Below are positions 34,977-47,719 of a stretch of DNA of 64,000 nt, piece after piece. Each line of letters begins with the position of its first letter. The first letter of the stretch is position 1. The translations under genes were made by a program, and so were the position numbers. Source of the stretch: Benincasa hispida (Eukaryota > Streptophyta > Magnoliopsida > Cucurbitales > Cucurbitaceae); assembly GCF_009727055.1 (NCBI RefSeq), contig NC_052360.1, positions 71,110,894 to 71,174,893 of the forward strand, in the 5' to 3' direction. The notes under the pieces are model-generated. The model did not search any database, was not told the origin of the DNA, and saw nothing but the letters and a program-made list of their open reading frames with translations.

Positions 34977-36160
34977 TCATATAACTGTTGCGCCCTCAAG
35001 GTCTCTAGAACCTTTCGCAAATGTTCCTCGCTCCGCCTCTGTCTTGGAGTAAACCAAAATGTCATCTATGAAGACTATCACGAAGGTGTCAAGAAATTCC
35101 TTAAACACCCTGTTCATTAGGTCCATGAATACTGTAGGAGCGTTCGTCAATCCAAATGACATTACGACGAACTCATAATGCCCATACCTCGAACGAAAAG
35201 TTGTCTTGGGAATATCACTTATCCTCAACTGATGATACCCTGACCGAAGATCAATCTTAGAAAACACTGTAGCTCCCTGCAACTGGTCAAACAAATCATC
35301 AATTCTGGGAAGCGGATACTTGTTTTTTATAGTCACCTTGTTTAGTTCCCTGTAGTCAATGCAGAGCCGTAATGACCCATCTTTCTTTTTCACAAACAGT
35401 ACCGGCGCACCCCAAGGGGACACACTAGGGCATATGAAACCCTTATCCAAAAACTCTTGCAACTGAATTTTGAGTTCCTTCAGTTCTGTCGGGGCCATTC
35501 TGTTTGGAGCTTTCGAGATAGGAGTTGTGTCTGACTTCAACTCGATAGCAAAGTCTATCTCCCGATGCGGTGGCAGACCTGGGAGTTCTTCTGGAAAGAC
35601 ATCCGAGTAGTCACGTATTACTGGCTCTGAAGTCAAGGAGACTTCAGGCTCTCTAGTGTCAACGACACTAGCTAAAATACTCCAGGTACCCTGGTTAAGT
35701 AACCTCTGGGCTTTCATGGCAGAAATCACTTTGGGCAGGACCACGGTCCCTGCCCCTTTAAATTTAAAGTTGGCTCTCGTGGGAGGGTTAAAGATCACCT
35801 CCTTGCGAGAGCAGTCTATACTGGCATGGTTAGCAGCTAGCCAATCCATGCCCAAAATCACATCAAAATCCCGCATGTCCAAGACTACTAAAGTCACATC
35901 CAGTGTATGACTCGCTACTTCAATCTGACATGCTTTTATCTTCTCCTTTGCTAACATAATTTCTCCAGACGGAATGAAAACCGACAACACAAAGTGTAAA
36001 GGCTCTAGTTCTAACATGGCATGCTTAACAAATAGCGATGATATAAACGAATGGGACAAACCCGAATCAAACAATACTAGCGCAAGATGCCCCAAGATTG
36101 GGAGCGTACCTGTCACAACAGTGCCTGTTTTCTCGGCCTCTTGCCGAGTGGTAGAGTAAA
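34977..36160 (-). pseudogene. chromovirus protease and RT (longest open frame)
   Basis: A 379-residue frame. Near its start is the protease '[15 protein letters not shown]' with the catalytic D-S-G. RT follows, with '[10 protein letters not shown]', '[11 protein letters not shown]', '[12 protein letters not shown]' and an intact F-I-D-D catalytic box in '[13 protein letters not shown]'. The frame ends at a frameshift near 35050, so this copy makes no full pol. The catalytic residues seen are all conserved, consistent with recent activity. Confidence 0.9.
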
Positions 36161-36229
36161 CACGACCTTGTTGATGTTGGGGCCTACCCGAACTCCTCTA
36201 ATCACGGCCTACAAACTGGTTCCCAAGAC

Positions 36230-37510
36230 CGAACATGCCTCTAGAAGGACATCTATCTACCGAGTGCCCCTCCTGCTTGCAATGAAAAAAACTCTAGTGC
36301 CTGCCAAACATCGACCCCAGTGACGTCGTCCACACGAGCTACACACCGGTCGCATCCTCTCCACTGTACCCGTCTCGGTAGCCTCTGCTGCCTAAAATTG
36401 ATGAAGCAATCTGTCTGAACCTTGAACCTTTTGATGGGGGTGAGGCTTGAAAGCCTTCTGATCTGCCTTCCTCTTTTGACCTGAGGAAGGTCCGCCCGAA
36501 TACTCGTGAAAACTATCTTCTAACTGTGGGTCCACCTCAGCTGCTAAACGAAGTGCCTCAGCATGAGTGGTTGGTTTTGAATGCTCGCACGATACCTCGT
36601 ATACTGTCTTTTAGGCCTTGAATGAAACCTTTCTGCCCTCATGGCTTCCGTGGCACCAACTCCGGGGCAAAACGGATTAAGGTGTCAAACTCCTGGTCAT
36701 ACTCCTCCACTGACCTGTGTCCCTGCCTCAACTCCAAGAACTCCCTCTGCTTATTGTACTCTGGTTGGCAGAAGAAGTACTTTGCATAAAAGCACTCCTT
36801 AAACTGCTCCCAGTCACTGGATCTCCCCTACACACCAACATCATTTCTGTCGACTGCCACCAGATCTAAGCCTTGCCGGTAAGCATAAAAACGACACATC
36901 TGCACCTCTCGTCTTCTGGGCATTTCATATAATGAAAAATTCGTTTCAATCGAGGATATCCATAAATTCTGCGTTGGTAGGGTCCTTTAGCGACCCATTG
37001 AAGGTGCTGAAGGTTATACTTCCTGAAATCTTCGCAAATGCTTGGCCTCCACCAAAAAGGCCTGACATGCTTTAGTTCTGGATCAATGTTCTGAGTCTGG
37101 CATTGCGGAACTGATCCTGTGGTGGTGGTGTCTGATGGAACTGGCAAACTGAGCCAGTCGTTTTGTCCAGCATGTCTTTACCCTTGTCCAACACAGTGAT
37201 GTAAAACTGTTTCCCCAATAGTGGCTGCCCAATCGATAACCTCTGCTGGAGTGACGGGGGTGGGCTTCGTCTGTGGCGGCATGGCCGTGTGCTGAGCTCT
37301 ACTTTGTGTCCGGGTTCACGGCCACCCTGACCCTGAGGGGTCCCTAGGCGGCAAGAAATCCTTTAGTACTGGAGGGTCCTGAACTTGTGCATCTTAAACT
37401 TGTGGATCCTCATCATGAGGATCTTGATCCTGAACTGAAGAATTCTGCTCTACGGGAACACGCCCCCTTCCAGTAACCCTATGACTGCCTCTTCCCCTAA
37501 CACGAACCAT
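36230..37510 (-). pseudogene. chromovirus gag with altered zinc knuckle
   Basis: An ATG at 37510 opens an Arg- and Gly-rich start. The gag core is best seen in the 36866-37147 frame. Several stops (for example near 37390) break it. The zinc knuckle at about 36250-36305 reads F-H-C-K-Q-E-G-H-S-V-D-R-C, with Phe before His where the first Cys is expected, so RNA binding would be impaired. Protease follows directly downstream. Confidence 0.8.
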
Positions 37511-38259
37511 TTTCCTGACAGTTATTCGTAACCACCACTAAGTTACTTTCCTTACTAGCACAAAACACATCAATTGCAATTATAAATGCTATTAACTCGG
37601 GTGCATACTATTCTAAATACTTTTCATAAAGGACGTACCTGGCGATGACGAAGAATCCATTTTGCCAAAGGAACAATCTGGACTTACATAATAAGTCAGT
37701 CTACAGAACCCCGCTTTCTAGGACTACTAAAAAGGGAATCGCTACTACATGCATGCATAAATATTCTCATTGAAGAAAATAAAGTAAATTAAAGAAAATA
37801 ATCATAATCTTAAACTGCATTAAGTATATAAAAAAAATGTTCTAACATATCTCAAAATCTTAAATTGTTCAACCCGGGCATCCCTTTTAACAAAAAACAA
37901 TTTATATAAAATGAATAAATAAATAGTTTAATTAATTAATTAAATTATGATAAATCCATGAATGGATAAAAACAAAATATGCGAAAATATAAACAGTCAA
38001 ATGCGAAAGCGAATTCTGGTTCCTTTGACACTATCACAGATTCCTCTTGTCAGTCGCCCGAGTGTTCTTGCCCTTACTTGAAAAAAAAAATAAGGATAAA
38101 GGTTGAGTATAAAATACTTAGTAAGTGATCCCATTACCGGGATCAGACTATGCATCCATGAGCAAATAAAGAAAAAAAAAATTAGCCCGTGGCTCATACA
38201 TTTACATCGGTTCTTGATGACGAAAGGAAAACCAAAAGATGTACTATTTTGCCTTAAAA

Positions 38260-38530
38260 CGCATGTCTAGCGGCCCGTAGGCACACCATCAAACATGATA
38301 ATAACATGAACGTTAACCTGTTAGTTCACGCATGTCTAGCGGCCCATAGGCACACTGTCAAAACATGAAACGTGAAAATAAAAGTAACATGAACGTAAAC
38401 CTGTCGACTCACGCATGTCTAGCGGCCCATAGGCACACCGTCAAACATGATAATAACATGAACGTTAACCTATCGGTTCACGCATGTCTAGCGGCCCGTA
38501 GGCACACCGTCAAACATAGTAATAACACGC
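38260..38530. repeat. tandem array, four units of about 68 bp, in the 5' LTR
   Basis: Same unit as 31098-31440, one copy fewer. Confidence 0.88.
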
Positions 38531-39240
38531 GTCAAGGCAAAACAATAAACCGCTCTACTGGTCTATTCATGCATCACATACATAATATCAGTACTGATTA
38601 TAATTTTAACATGCTCATAATACTTGTAACCACCATGCAACTAGCAAAACATAATATCAAACAAAATCACGCTCCAGAGTCAACCAAGTAACTTCATAGG
38701 TCTAATCTAGATCGCCTGGTATGAAGGCACCAGTAATAGTATCACTTATCTCAACTTGGTCACAAAAGTCCATGCAAATAATTCCTTAAAACCTTTGGAA
38801 AACTTGAATCAACCCAAAGTTGTGGCTTGATTCAAGACAAATTCCAAAACTTGATTCAAGTAGTCAATCTGATCAAGAATTAATTCCAAAATCAATAACT
38901 TATTTTTTTTCCACTATTACTCTCAATCCAAAGAATGACCAACCAGTTTACACAAAACATACCAAAACTGAAACTCTTCGATGAAGAGAATGGTTCTTTT
39001 TTTGTTAGCAATGCCTCGAAATCCAAATCCTGAAAGTCGACACAATGGGTAACACTAAAATCGTTTCCAACACCAAGAGGCACCTTAAAAAAAAGACTCA
39101 ACACCAAACCTTGCCTAAAACAATCCAATCTTACCGAATCTCAAAAAGGCAGTGGCGGGCGAACAGTGGCAGAAGCAAAACTGGACGGCGAGGAGAACGG
39201 CGGTCGACTGGCGCAGCAGTGAGACAGTGGTGCTTGCGCT

Positions 39241-39383
39241 GGCGATGGAATGGCGAGGCTGACGGCGCTGCTCGCGGCGTCGATGGAACGGCAAGGTGAG
39301 GCTGGTGGCGCTGCTCGCGGCGTCGACGGAACGGCAAGGTGAGGCTAGTGGCGCTGCTCGCAGCGTCAACAGAACGGCAAGGT
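39241..39383. repeat. three tandem copies of a GC-rich block of about 48 bp
   Basis: The unit around 'ggcgctgctcgcggcgtcga' followed by 'ggaacggcaaggtgaggct' occurs three times here and once in the other LTR (about 32180-32225). Confidence 0.82.
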
Positions 39384-39815
39384 GAAGGCTGGAAGGCAGA
39401 CGATGGACGGTGTTGGCGGCTAGGGCAGGAAGGAAAAGAAGAAGAAGAAGGGAAGGAAAAAACAGTGCGTGCGGATTGAGAAGAGAGAGAGAAAGTAAAT
39501 TTAATTTACTTTTTTTTTTTCTTTTTTTTTCATTCCTTTAACCCTTTTCCACAAATATATATATAACCAAATTAAACTCTTCCTTTTCCCTTAAAAAAAA
39601 AACAAACATTTCTTAATTATCTCCCAAAATATATATATACTTATATATATTTTTCCTTTCCCAAGAAAAGGAATCTAATATACACATTTAATTATCTCCA
39701 TAGATAACCAAATCTCTCCCAAAATACAAGCCAAATAAAACTCATAATTCACAATTTAATCATATTTTAGCTTGTCCAAAAAAAATAAATCTCATATAAT
39801 TTATCCAAGTAGCCA

Positions 39816-39852
<37 letters not shown>

Positions 39853-39888
39853 TATTACAAAATAAAAATCAGGAATGGTTACATATGT

Positions 39889-40486
39889 TCTCAACTCCCC
39901 AATTAGACAAATCTCTAAAATTGTAGGCTTATTGAGTCGACGATCTGGCCACTCTCATTCATTCAAATCAAAGAACCACCTTTATAGGCAAGAGTTCACA
40001 ACTCACTCAAGATTCAGGTCATGTCATCTATGGTCATCCTAGTGAAATGTAAGTCTCAATTATGAACGGTGTTATATAATGAGACTAGTCATTTTGTGGT
40101 TCAGTCTTATACAAACTCTTTTATATAGAATACCCCCGTTCACATGTCTCCACATGAATGATTAGGATTATATCATTTATAGCACTTTACAACAATTGTA
40201 ACATCTACAAATTGGATTGTATTTGTAATGTCACCAGGCTAAGGTTCCAACCTTATCCACCTACTACAGACCATTTAGGTTATCACTTAAACATGATCCA
40301 CCTGTATGTCTCTACATACATGTTTAAGCTACCGATGATAACCTTAGATGTTAGTTTATTGGTTTGTGGGTTTAATGCTACTAAATGTCAAATAAAATAT
40401 CTCATATTTTATTAAATAATAAAATGTTTATACAATAAAATTACAAACTATAGGATCCTACAAGATTTAGGGCATCAACCCCAACA
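39889..40486 (-). repeat. copia-B 3' LTR, inner part
   Basis: Resumes with 'tctcaactccccaattagac', which follows directly on the text before 30538 when compared with 46080-46110. It ends 'aaccccaaca' at 40486. Confidence 0.9.
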
Positions 40487-40500
40487 ATCTCCCACTTGAC
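40487..40500 (-). other. copia-B polypurine tract
   Basis: The minus strand reads CAAGTGGGAGAT directly before TGTTGGGG, the standard plant copia arrangement. Confidence 0.88.
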
Positions 40501-40559
40501 CTAATGCTAGTGGGGTGTACAATATAAAAGTCATACTAATATACAGATACACAAAGCAA

Positions 40560-43500
40560 TAGACTAGGGCATAACATGTGCCCAGTACAAAATCTCCCAC
40601 TTGCCCTAGACTAAATATGGTCTGTCCTATAGACCTATACTCTGTAGGTGATCTTCAAACACCTTAGCGTGAGGGCCTTTGTAAATGGATCAGCAATGTT
40701 GTGCTCCAAATCTATCTGCGTAATGATCACGTCCCCTTGATGCATAATCTCTCGAATTAGATGATACTTCCGTTCAATGTGCTTACCGTGCTTGTGACTC
40801 TGAGGCTCTCGGGAATTAGCCACAGCACCACTATTATCACAATAAAGAGTGATGGGCTTTGACATGTCTGGAACTACTTCCAGATATGTCAAGAATTTCC
40901 TAAGCCACCCAACTTTCTTAGCAACTTCACAAGCTACTACATACTCAGCCTCCATGGTAAAGTAAAAAATGTACCCCTGCTTGGTGCTTCTTCAAACTAC
41001 TACTCTTCCGTTAAGAGTGAACACTGATCATGATGTGAATTTCCTAGAATCCTTATCAATTTGGACATCAGAGTCCATGTATTCTGTAAGGATCAAATCC
41101 TTAGAACCATACACGAGCATGTAGTCCCTCGTTCTCCAAAGATACTTAAGGATGTTCTTAACGACAGTCTAGTGATCAAATCCTAGATTAGACTGATATC
41201 TACTACTATTCTCACCACATAACAAATGTCAGATCTAATACATAACATCGTATATATCAAGCTGCCAACAACCGATGCATAGAGAACCTGTCTCATTTCT
41301 TCAACCTCTTGAGGTGTCTTAAGGCACTGTTGCTTAGATAATATAACTCTATGTCTGAAAGGGAGTAAACCCCTCGTAGAGTTCTGCATGAAATTTTTAC
41401 AAGAATCTTGTCAATGTATGATGCCTGAGACAGGTTAGCAATTTATTCTTTCGATCTCTAGAGATCTGAATGCCCAGAAAAAACTGCATATCTCCTAAAT
41501 CTTTCATTTTGAATTAGGTCACTAACTAAATCTTAATTTCAGTCAGTAGACCTACATCATTCTCAATGAGTAAGATATCGTCTACATGCAACACTATAAA
41601 AGCCACTAAACTATTTCTTGTAAACACGAGGCTCATCAACATAAAAATCAAAGTTATAGGATTTGATCGTAGTATCAAGTCTATTCCAAGATCGAGAAGC
41701 TTGCTTCAGTCCATAAATGGACTGATTAAGCTTGCAAATTTTTTGCTCTTGACCCTGGGTTATGAATCCCTCAGGCTGCTCCATATAAATGGTCTCCTCA
41801 AGATTGCCATTTAGAAAAGCAATCTTGATGTCCATTTGCCAAATCTCATAGTCATAATATGAGGCAATGGACAGAAGAATCCATATAGACTTCAACATGG
41901 TAACAGGTGAGAAAGTCTCCTCATAGTTAACTCCCTCAACTTGAGTATAATCCTTTTCCACAAGTCTAGCCTTGAAGGTGTGCACTTTCCCATCAATACC
42001 CCATTTTCTTTTGTAGATCCTGCAACCTATAGGTTTAACACCATCAGGTTGATCTACAAGATCCCAAACAGAACTTAAATACATAGACTCCATTTCGAGA
42101 TCCATAGCTTTGATCCATTCATCTTTGTCAACATCCTCCATTGCTTTCTTGTTAAACAATGGATCCTCAACATCTTCGTCAGCTACCATAGCTAGGATTT
42201 TTATTAAACCTATATGATGAACAGGTGGGTTTGCAACCCTCTCACTATGTCGAGGTTCCTTCAACACTTGAAGTGGATTTGACTTGCTAGATGAACCAAC
42301 TTCAACAACTTTTGTTGAGATGTTGTGTTCTTCAACAACTCTTGTTGAAGATTCAGTAGTTTCCTTGGAAAGTTCATTTAATACAATTTTATTACAGGGT
42401 TTATGCTCCCTTATGTGGTCATTTTCTAAAAATGTAGCGTTTATCGACATAAACACTTTATTTTCTTTAGGATTATAAAAGTAATCACCTCTCTTTCCTT
42501 TAGGGTAACCTACAAATAGGCACAATTTTGAACGAGGTTCCAGTTTTTTAGGATTTGCCTCAAGCACATGTGCTAGGCAATCCCATATCCAGAAATGGCA
42601 TAAACTAGCTTTATGACCATTCCATAATTCCAAAAGTATTCTCGTAACACTCTTGAATGGAACACGGTTTAAAATATAAGTTGCAATCTGTACTGCATAA
42701 CTAAAAAACGAGTCAGGTAAGGAAGCATAACTCATCATAGACCAAATCATGTCTACAGGGTTCGATTTCTCCTTTCTGATACACCATTCTGCTGAAGTGT
42801 ACCAAATGTCGAGAGTTGGGATACAATTACATGTTCTATCAAATAGTTCTGAAATGTAAGATCTAAAAACTTTCCACCTCGATCACATGGAAATGTCTTA
42901 ATTGTTTAATTTAATGCATTTTCAACTTCAACCTTAAACTCTTTGAACTTTACAAAAGTTTCAAACTTCTGTTTCATTAAATAAACATATCCATATCTTG
43001 AATAATCATTAGTAAAAGTGATGAAATATTCAAGCCTTCCTCTTGCTTTAACATTCATCAGACCACAGAGGTCTGAATGTACAAGTTCCAAAGGTTCTTT
43101 GGCCCTATGACCTTTTCCAGTAAAATATCTTTTACTCATTTTACTTCCAAGGCATGATTCACACACAGGTAATGAATTTTCTTCTAACTCACTTAGAAAT
43201 TTATTCTTAACCAATCTCCTAATTCTATTGAGATTGATATGTCATAACCTTATGTGCCAAAGACGGGTATTTTCTTTAGGAGAAATTTTAAATCTTTTAT
43301 TTTGAGTTACCACAATTTTAAACATTTCTATGTTCATGAGGGTTTTAGTTGCTAACGGTCTTAGCACATAAAGATTATCTTCAAGATTTGCAGAACAAAT
43401 ATATACACCATTTTTGTAAATAGACACTTTATTTACTTCAAATGAAATAGAGTATTTTTGTTCTAATAAGCACTTTACAGAAATAAGGTTCCTTTTCAAG

Positions 43501-43700
43501 TTTGGAACCATATATACATTATCTAATATAATATATGATTTCTATAAACAAAGTCGAAGTCCTCCCATTGCCACAGTCAAGATGACGTGCCCAATTCCAA
43601 CACGCATCGTCATCTCCCCAGTTTTCTATTGCCTCTAGGAACTAATTCCTTGAAATGAAGAATAGACATGGTTAGTGACACCTGAATCAATTATCAGGTT
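40560..43700 (-). pseudogene. copia-B pol (integrase, RT, RNase H), multiply broken
   Basis: Pol pieces in order from the right: GAG-pre-integrase (43242-43511, 'RLWHIRL'); integrase with first Asp in 'LVHSDLCG' (42906-43214); a region near 42790 reading 'QQNGVSERRN', which keeps the catalytic Glu; the integrase C-terminus and RT in the 379-residue frame 41611-42750 ('WQMDIKIAFLNG'); the RT active site as H-V-D-D near 41574-41590, after a stop and in another frame; and RNase H in 40635-40955 ('LYCDNSGAVA'). Stops and frameshifts separate every block, so it is inactive although the catalytic residues mostly survive. Confidence 0.88.
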
Positions 43701-44617
43701 GAATCATCATTCTCCATGAAACAAGTTTTCAATACAAGTAAATCACATTTACCTTGCTTGGCCTTCTTCTTTTTTGCCAAGTATTTGGGACAATTTCCTC
43801 TTCCAATGTCCCTCGTGGTTGCAATGGAAACAAATTCCCTTTGCAGCTTTGGCCTTCTTGCTCTTCTGGGCAACAGTTAGTTGGTTAGCTTTCCCCTTTC
43901 CGCTTTTCTTCTTCTTCAACTTTTTTGTGTTGGAAGAATAAGACACAGACTTAGTTCCAGAGGATGATTTTCTGTAGAAGTTCTTAGAGGACGATGCAAC
44001 ATTTATCTCTCATTTTTGTTCATTTTTTTTCATCAAGGACCGGAAAGTCTGTAGCTCATTGAGCAAAGTGGTTAGGTTGTAGTCAATCATGTTCATAACA
44101 GCATTGTTACAGAACTGTAGGAACCTTTCAGGCAAAAATTCGAAGATGAAGCTAATCTGATTGGCCTATTGATGATAGACTCATTCATCTCTGACACGTT
44201 GAAATGGACCATCATGTTGAGAACGTATTCTCTAACAGATGCCTCCTCTTGCATACGAGCATTGAAGATGTGTTTTAGAACATCATGCCTGAGTTGTACA
44301 GATGGAAGTCCAAACATCTCCTACAGGGAGTCCATGATCTCACGAGTAGTGATCATGGACTCATACTTCTTGGCCAAGACTTCATATAGGCTTGCCAAGA
44401 TATACGCTCGAGCCTTTTCATTTGCCCTTATCCGGTGCTTGTATGTCTCTCGAACATTTCAAGTGGAATTTTTAACAGGAATAGGAGCACATTCCTCCAT
44501 AATGACAAAACGAAGGTCATTGATGATTAGTATTGTGTTGATTGTGTTTTTCAATGTTGTATAGTTTCCACCGATAAGTTTTTCAGTATCGAGTAAATTC
44601 AATGTAGCAGAAGTCAT
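43701..44617 (-). pseudogene. copia-B gag, broken
   Basis: The ATG at 44617 begins 'MTSATLNLLDTEKLIGGNYT', a standard opening for this copia group. A stop near 44460, another near 44320, and loss of frame near 44120 break it. The zinc knuckle in the 43749-43946 frame reads CFHCNHEGHW followed by KRK, so the last Cys of CxxCxxxxHxxxxC is missing. Confidence 0.83.
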
Positions 44618-44932
44618 AATGAAACTTGCTGAAACCATACAATTTATTTATGTTAGTACTCAATGTATTAATCCATTTGCAAAAACCAATCAAATTTAGC
44701 AAAATAATCTAATGCACCCTATGTGACATCTATTTTGCAATAATGTTTTAGTGAGATAGGACAAAAGCCATCGTAGGGTGATAAGGTGCCCCTTCACTGA
44801 AATGAGACTATCTCAACCAATAGATAAAACAACTCTTTGTTACTATAACTATCAATCACCATTGTCCGATCCATAAATTATTAAACTCGCTTAACATTTT
44901 CTTGTAAGTGTAACCCCTCATTTTAGATTCTA
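44618..44932 (-). other. copia-B leader with no visible primer site
   Basis: About 315 bp between gag and the part of the right LTR that can be aligned. I see no tRNA-Met primer site. The first about 180 bp of the LTR, as present at 29184-29365, are absent or unrecognisable, so a deletion or replacement has removed the LTR/primer-site junction. Confidence 0.6.
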
Positions 44933-46684
44933 GAGTTTTTAGAATTTCTCCAAAATTGGCCACGTACTGCCACGAACTCAAAACCCTCGATCCAAGATGG
45001 CCACCACCAATTGGAGCCTTTTGTATTCCCTGGGATGAGAATCTAAGAAGTTGTGGGCTCTTGAAATTTTGGGAGAGAGGGAGATTAATTTTTTAGAGGG
45101 AAAAAGTCTGGGGAAAATTACAAAGAGCTCAATTTGGTCCAGTCTTCTGTGAAGAAGATGAAGACGTGAAAAAAACTAAAACTCTTCATGTTCTTCCATC
45201 AGAGAGAAAAAGGGGGAGGGAGCTCCTATAAATTAATTTAATAAAATAATTCAACTAATTATTTTAATAAATTAACTAATATATATATATGATAACCACC
45301 TTATCATATATTAAACTATATGTTATATCAAATATAATGTATAACCTATAGTTTAATATTGTATCAAATACAATATAACCTATAGTTTTCAGTCTCTCAT
45401 TAATGGTATTTAATATAAACCTCATTTATATTAAATTCAATTATATGAATCCAATTCACATAATTAATATTTGAATCATATTTAAATATTTATTTCCTCT
45501 CAACTAAATTTTATTTCTGACGTATCAAATATATTATAATAATTATATCATATATAATTAAATTAAATTAATTATATCACATATAATTAATTCCCTCATT
45601 TAATTTGAACATTTCAAATTAATCCAAAATTGATTCTCATTAAATCCCTATTGAGCTACATAGGAGACCTCATGGACCTATAGCTTGAAGCTCCAATAGT
45701 ACTTGAATAATTAATTAAATTCATTATTCAACATCCATTAACTATCGAGCACTTCACTAAAGACCGACAACTGCAGTTGCACTATAGATATATTCCTGTG
45801 CCTATTGGATATAACTAGTCAATAGTACGATGATCCTTCACAAATTGCTCATAAGTACAGATAGGCCAAAATTATCGTTTTGTCCTTGTAGTTACATTTA
45901 ACTCTTTAAGTACCACTGATCCCTCTAATAAACAATAAATCATAGTCCAATTATGACCAAACCCTTCTCGGGTAGGGAGAGGGTATGGCGCCATATTGTT
46001 CAAGCCTCGAAATTAGCCCTTCAGGGAGTAATTTATCTACTTATCCTGATGTCAAGGAAGGAATGAATTCCATTTTGTGTAGCTGTATTCCCAACTCCCC
46101 AATCAGACGAATCTCCAAAATGGTAGGCTTATTGACTCGTGATTTGGTCACTCTCACTCATACAAATCAAAGAACCATCTTCATAGGCAAGAGTTTAAAA
46201 CTCACTCAAGATTCAGGTCATGTCACTTATGGTCATTCTAGTGAAACGTAAGTCTAAATTATGAACGACGTTATGTAATGAGACTAGTCATTTCGTGGTA
46301 CAGTCTTATACAAACTCTTTTGTATAGAATACCCCCCCTCACATGTCTCCACATGACTGATCAGGATCAGTTCATTTGTAGCACTTTACAAAAATTGTAA
46401 TATCTATAAAACGGACCATATTCTTAGTGTCACCAGGATAAGGTATCCAACCTTATCTATCTACTACAGACCATTTAGGTTATCACTTAAACATGATCCA
46501 CCTGTATGTCTCTACATATATGTTTAAACTAAAGATGATAACCTTGGATGTTAGTTTATTGGTTTGTATGTTTAATGTTACTAAATGTCAAATAAACATC
46601 TCATATTTTATTAAATAAATAAATGTTTGTACAATACAATTACAAACTACAGGACCTTACAAGATTTAGGCATAAACCCCAACA
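44933..46684 (-). repeat. copia-B 5' LTR, truncated at its inner end
   Basis: Alignable with 29366-30537 and 39889-40486 from 'gaatttctccaaaattgg' onwards. It ends 'aaccccaaca' at 46684, followed by GTCTC. The ORF at 45985-46251 is part of the LTR. Confidence 0.88.
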
Positions 46685-46689
46685 GTCTC

Positions 46690-46849
46690 TACATACATGT
46701 TTAAGTTTCATAAAATAACCTTGGATCTTAGTTTATTAAATTGAACTAATGCAATCTAAATATTAATATAGTACCTCTTGTTTTATTATATATATAATTT
46801 GTATTTACAAACTACAAGATACACTCAATTTAAGACATTAACTTCAATA
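46690..46849 (-). repeat. L-family solo LTR 'C', right part
   Basis: Starts 'tacatacatgtttaag', which continues the family text after 'tatgtctc'. It ends 'aacttcaata', a mutated form of 'aaccccaaca', and is followed by GAATC. Confidence 0.82.
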
Positions 46850-46854
46850 GAATC

Positions 46855-47719
46855 TGATTCACCATATGTATTAAATTTGATCTAAGATTTATAATTGCAT
46901 GTTAGGCTACAAATCCTTGTAATTAGGCAGAATCATGTTTGAATCCCTCTTTATTCATACTTGAACTTTTGTTTATTTCCTTTCCTTACTAATTTATGCG
47001 ATTCAAAATTTATCAATTTTTCTTAGAAGTCATTTATTACTAGGTTGTCATAGTTGCAACCTTAAGAAAGTTCTTGTTTTGATTTTGAAATTTTGTTGAA
47101 AAATTGTTCTTTTGGGAGACCGACTTGGAATTCTTTCCAATCTTTTCACTACTTGTAGATTGTACACACTTTGCACTAGATTGAAGACTTTTCTTTCAAA
47201 AGATTTTCAATTTAGTCACGTGTTGTCAATGGATCAACTCTTTTGAAAAAACCTATATTTATTTTTAACTTCATTCAATTTTCACATCATTCTACTTCAA
47301 AGTTGAATTGATGTGAATTTTATTTCTTTCACCATCCACAACTTTTATTTTCACATCCTTTATATTCCTACACTTTATATTATTTTGTAATTTTTTTCCA
47401 TTTCTTTCCTAAATTTATGCATTTATAATATACATATAAAAGTTGTCTTACTATATAAAAACGGTGATGAATATGGTCAAAGTCTAATTGAGCCACAATC
47501 AAAATCTTATTAACTAACTATAACGATTTAATTTCTATCAATTTCTATAAAGTTTTTCAAAATTTAATTTGACGTTGATATTTCCATACAATCGAGATCT
47601 CAATATTTCTATCGACATCGATATTGTGAACCGCTACGAATAGCTTTTGTTACATTTCCCATCTTCGAATAGTTTATCCTCATTTTCATAATTACTATAT
47701 ACTAAAAAAAACTTGTAAC
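46855..47719. other. gene-free DNA, possible old gypsy LTR tail
   Basis: Contains 'gggagaccgacttggaattc' (about 47115) and 'tgtacacactttgcactaga' (about 47160), wording I associate with the 3' part of gypsy LTRs. There is no coding, no edges are visible, and confidence is low. Confidence 0.3.

Larger units (their letters stand above)
30538..39883 (-). mobile_element. chromovirus-type Ty3/gypsy element (Tekay/Del-like)
   Basis: 9.35 kb, minus strand. LTRs 30538-32705 and about 37699-39883; on the plus strand the left one starts TGTAACAAACCCC and ends GGATGTTACA. Flanks are TGTGT (30533-30537) and TATGT (39884-39888), an imperfect 5-bp duplication. Domain order on the minus strand is gag, zinc knuckle, protease, RT, RNase H, integrase, chromodomain. 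The C-terminal chromodomain and the protease wording fit the Tekay/Del chromoviruses. Pol has frameshifts, so it is not autonomous as read. Long nearly identical LTR stretches suggest it is young compared with its host. Confidence 0.92.
37699..39883 (-). repeat. chromovirus 5' LTR
   Basis: Pairs with 30538-32705. The left edge is slightly altered ('gtctacagaacccc' against 'tgtaacaaacccc'), so it is approximate. It holds four copies of the 68-bp unit (about 38260-38530), an expanded 48-bp repeat (39241-39383) and a longer A run (about 39818-39850). Confidence 0.9.
29184..46684 (-). mobile_element. copia-B: L-family Ty1/copia element split by a gypsy element
   Basis: 17.5 kb in place, about 8.1 kb without the nested chromovirus and its duplicated target bases. 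The left (3') LTR is 29184-30537 plus 39889-40486, the polypurine tract is 40487-40500, pol and gag are on the minus strand at 40560-44617, and the right (5') LTR is 44933-46684. It is flanked by GTCTC and inserted into LTR C of the same family. It shows that the family's coding region runs in LTR orientation, which is how F, E and D can be recognised as solo LTRs. Confidence 0.9.
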
